Positions 62,103 through 64,000 of a stretch of DNA of 64,000 bases are shown piece after piece (within the stretch, counting starts at the first letter, position 1; each line of letters opens with the position of its first letter). This DNA comes from Pseudorhodoferax aquiterrae. GTDB taxonomy: Bacteria > Pseudomonadota > Gammaproteobacteria > Burkholderiales > Burkholderiaceae_C. Below the pieces are notes generated by a model. That model was given only the letters and a program-made list of their open reading frames with translations, did not search any database and was not told the DNA's origin. The stretch spans positions 62,001 through 126,000 of the forward strand of contig NZ_BMYK01000005.1 of assembly GCF_014652235.1 (NCBI RefSeq). The letters are read 5' to 3'. The position numbers and the translations under genes are program-made.

Positions 62103-64000
62103 TCCCGTTGCAACCATCTCAGAAGACTTTCCAGATCGACCCGATCGACCAGCTGGCGCAGGTAGTCGCATTCGCGCTGCGTGGCGGTGTCGGCCGCGGC
62201 CATGCGGGCAATGCCGCGCTTGAGGGAGCCCAGGTCGCCGATGCGGGCGAGCCAGATCAGCTCGGCCGTGGCCTCGTTGGACAGCGTATGGGCCAGCGGC
62301 GGCGCGGTCTCCTGCGGTGCCGGCGCGGGCGGTGTTTCGTGCAGCCACTCCAGCTGCAGCAGCCGCTCCAGCTGCCCCAGCAATTCGGACTCGGCCACCG
62401 GCTTGGTCACGAAGCCGTTGCAGCCGCTGCCGTCCAGCTGCTCGGGCGCGTGGAACACGTTGGCCGAGACCATCACCACGGGCAGCGCCGCATGGCCGGC
62501 CTGGCGCAGCGCGCGGCAGGTGGCCCAGCCGTCCATGTCGCCCATGTTCACGTCCAGCAGCACCATGTCGGGCGCATGCGCGGCGACGGCCTGCAGGCAC
62601 TCCGGGCCACTGGCGGCCTCCAGCGTGGCGAAGCCCAGCGGGATCAGGATCGCGGCCAGCAGCTGCCGCTGCTCGGGCTGGTCGTCCACGAGCAGCAGCC
62701 GGCGCCGCGCGCCCTGGTAGCCGATCACGCGGCGGTGGTTCTCCACCCGGTGCTGGTCGATGGCAGTCAGTTCGCGCATGTACAGCCTGAGCCTGAAGCA
62801 GCTGCCCCGGCCCACGGCGCTGTCCACCGAGAGTTCGCCGCCCATGAGGTCGGTCAGCAGCCGCGTGATGGCCAGGCCCAGACCGGTGCCGGGCTCGTGC
62901 GCGATGCGGCCCGAGCTGCTGCGCTCGAATGGCAGGAAGATGCGCTCGATGTCGTGCGGCGCGATGCCCAGGCCGGTGTCCTCGACCTCGAAGCGCGCCA
63001 CCTCCATGCGGTGCGAGACGCGCAGCACCACGCTGCCCTCGGCCGTGAACTTGATCGCATTGCTGAGCAGGTTGAGCAGGATCTGGCGCAGCCGCTTGGC
63101 GTCGGCCTGCACGTAGGCGGGCAATGCCCGGGCCGGCAGCTCCAGGCGGAAATCCAGGCCTTTGGCATGGGCCTGCGGCTCCACCATGCGCACGAGATCG
63201 TCGAGGAAGTCGCGCAGCGAGATGGCGGCGGTCTCGATGCGCATGCGGCCGGCCTCGATGCGGGCCAGGTCCAGCATGCCATCGATGAGGCTCGAGAGGT
63301 GCTGTCCGCTGCGCTGGATCGTGGCCACCGGACCGCGCACGGCCTCGCTGGCGGCGCTGCGCAGCAGCACCTGCGAGTAGCCCAGGATGCTGTTGAGCGG
63401 CGTGCGGAACTCGTGGCTCATGCCGGTCACGAAGCGCGTCTTGGCCAGGTTGGCGGCCTCGGCCACTTCCTTGGCCTTCTGCAGCGCCGCGTCGGTGCGC
63501 TTGTGCGCCTCGATCTCGGCCAGCAGCAGCTGGTTCTGGTGGTTGGATTCGTCCTGGGCGACCTCGCGGCTCTCCACACCCAGCACGATCCACCAGGCGC
63601 CTACGGCCAGCAGCAGCAGCGCCAGCGTGTAGACCTTCTGGAAGCCTGCGCGCATGCTGGCGCGCGCGTGTTCGTCCAGGCCGGCAGCCACCACGTCCTG
63701 GTAGTAGACCAGGCCCATCACGGTGGACAGCAGCAGCACAAGGGAAACCAGCACCACGAGGTAGTGTGTGAGCCGGAAGTTCAGCCGCTGCGCCATCGCG
63801 CCGGGCAGCAGCGTGCGCAGCAGGTCCTGCGTCTGCTCGGACGCTTTCGCGCGGCTCTTGCAGCGGTCGTGGCAGCGCGACTCCAGCGTACAGCACAGCG
63901 AGCAGATCGCCGCGCCGTAGGCCGGGCAGAAGGACATGTCCTCGGACTCGAAGCGGTTCTCGCAGACCGAGCAGGCCACGCTTTCGCCGGGCCGCCACAG
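62099..64000 (-). CDS. hybrid histidine kinase with eight-Cys motif, N terminus outside the window
   Basis: The open frame continues past base 64000 with no start in view, so the first visible residues (LWRPGESVACSVCENRF) are internal. Visible order: eight cysteines within about 40 residues (CSVC, FCPAYG, ICSLCCTLESRCHDRCK), two membrane helices, HisKA (GMSHEFRTPLN), HATPase (NAIKFTAEG, GLGLAITRL), receiver with phospho-Asp in VLLDVNMGDM, and a C-terminal helical tail. This is the same order as the fusion at 48628 from its Cys motif on. The missing part is predicted to be an NCS1-type permease. Confidence 0.88.
   Translation of the reverse strand: MWRPGESVACSVCENRFESEDMSFCPAYGAAICSLCCTLESRCHDRCKSRAKASEQTQDLLRTLLPGAMAQRLNFRLTHYLVVLVSLVLLLSTVMGLVYYQDVVAAGLDEHARASMRAGFQKVYTLALLLLAVGAWWIVLGVESREVAQDESNHQNQLLLAEIEAHKRTDAALQKAKEVAEAANLAKTRFVTGMSHEFRTPLNSILGYSQVLLRSAASEAVRGPVATIQRSGQHLSSLIDGMLDLARIEAGRMRIETAAISLRDFLDDLVRMVEPQAHAKGLDFRLELPARALPAYVQADAKRLRQILLNLLSNAIKFTAEGSVVLRVSHRMEVARFEVEDTGLGIAPHDIERIFLPFERSSSGRIAHEPGTGLGLAITRLLTDLMGGELSVDSAVGRGSCFRLRLYMRELTAIDQHRVENHRRVIGYQGARRRLLLVDDQPEQRQLLAAILIPLGFATLEAASGPECLQAVAAHAPDMVLLDVNMGDMDGWATCRALRQAGHAALPVVMVSANVFHAPEQLDGSGCNGFVTKPVAESELLGQLERLLQLEWLHETPPAPAPQETAPPLAHTLSNEATAELIWLARIGDLGSLKRGIARMAAADTATQRECDYLRQLVDRVDLESLLRWLQRE

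Overview
This is high-GC DNA (roughly two thirds G+C by eye) with dense, mostly overlapping protein genes. It fits a chromosomal segment of a betaproteobacterium of order Burkholderiales, most likely family Comamonadaceae. That placement rests on the gene set (DUF3683-type FAD oxidase next to ugp, a urease cluster, paired PimC/PimD-like acyl-CoA dehydrogenases, tctBA) and on codon use. It was not tested by alignment. I see no insertion sequence, prophage, integrase, CRISPR array or replication origin. No gene-free stretch exceeds about 190 bases.

Layout. (1) 1-5.8 kb: the 5' end of a large FAD-linked oxidase, divergent from a complete glycerol-3-phosphate uptake operon ugpBAEC-ugpQ. (2) 6.0-12.3 kb: three overlapping genes encoding a cyclic-nucleotide-domain patatin phospholipase, a single-module nonribosomal peptide synthetase (C-A-T-TE) and a VTT-domain membrane protein. 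(3) 12.3-16.3 kb, minus strand: trypsin-like protease, MoxR ATPase, DUF58 protein and von Willebrand A protein. (4) 16.5-26.8 kb: TatD nuclease, spermidine-synthase-like protein, an orphan GspE/PilB-type ATPase, tctBA without tctC, an atypical SDR, an EamA transporter, quinone oxidoreductase, Nudix hydrolase and a PleD-like diguanylate cyclase. (5) 26.8-43.2 kb: Na/phosphate cotransporter, lspA, ileS, ribF, HNH nuclease, two acyl-CoA dehydrogenases, purN, RsmB-like methylase, fatty-acid desaturase, an aspartoacylase-like enzyme, transglutaminase, lytic transglycosylase and tRNA-Ser(UGA). (6) 43.3-48.5 kb, minus strand: urease genes ureABC, ureE, ureF and ureG with an unrelated SHOCT-domain gene between ureE and ureF. 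ureD is not present. (7) 48.6-64 kb: a signalling island.

The signalling island is the most unusual part. Divergent from urease lies one 1172-residue protein that joins an NCS1 (cytosine/allantoin-type) permease, an eight-cysteine motif, two further membrane helices, a histidine kinase and a receiver. Its gene overlaps a REC-LuxR regulator gene. At the far edge a second kinase with the same eight-cysteine motif overlaps a second REC-LuxR gene and runs out of the window, so the system is duplicated. Between the copies are a MHYT-PAS-kinase-receiver-HPt protein overlapping an HD-GYP response regulator, a GGDEF-EAL protein and a DUF6152/DUF6644-like pair. With the diguanylate cyclase at 26 kb this gives three genes predicted to make or break c-di-GMP.

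The best candidates for undescribed biology are the permease-Cys8-kinase pair and the patatin-NRPS-VTT operon.
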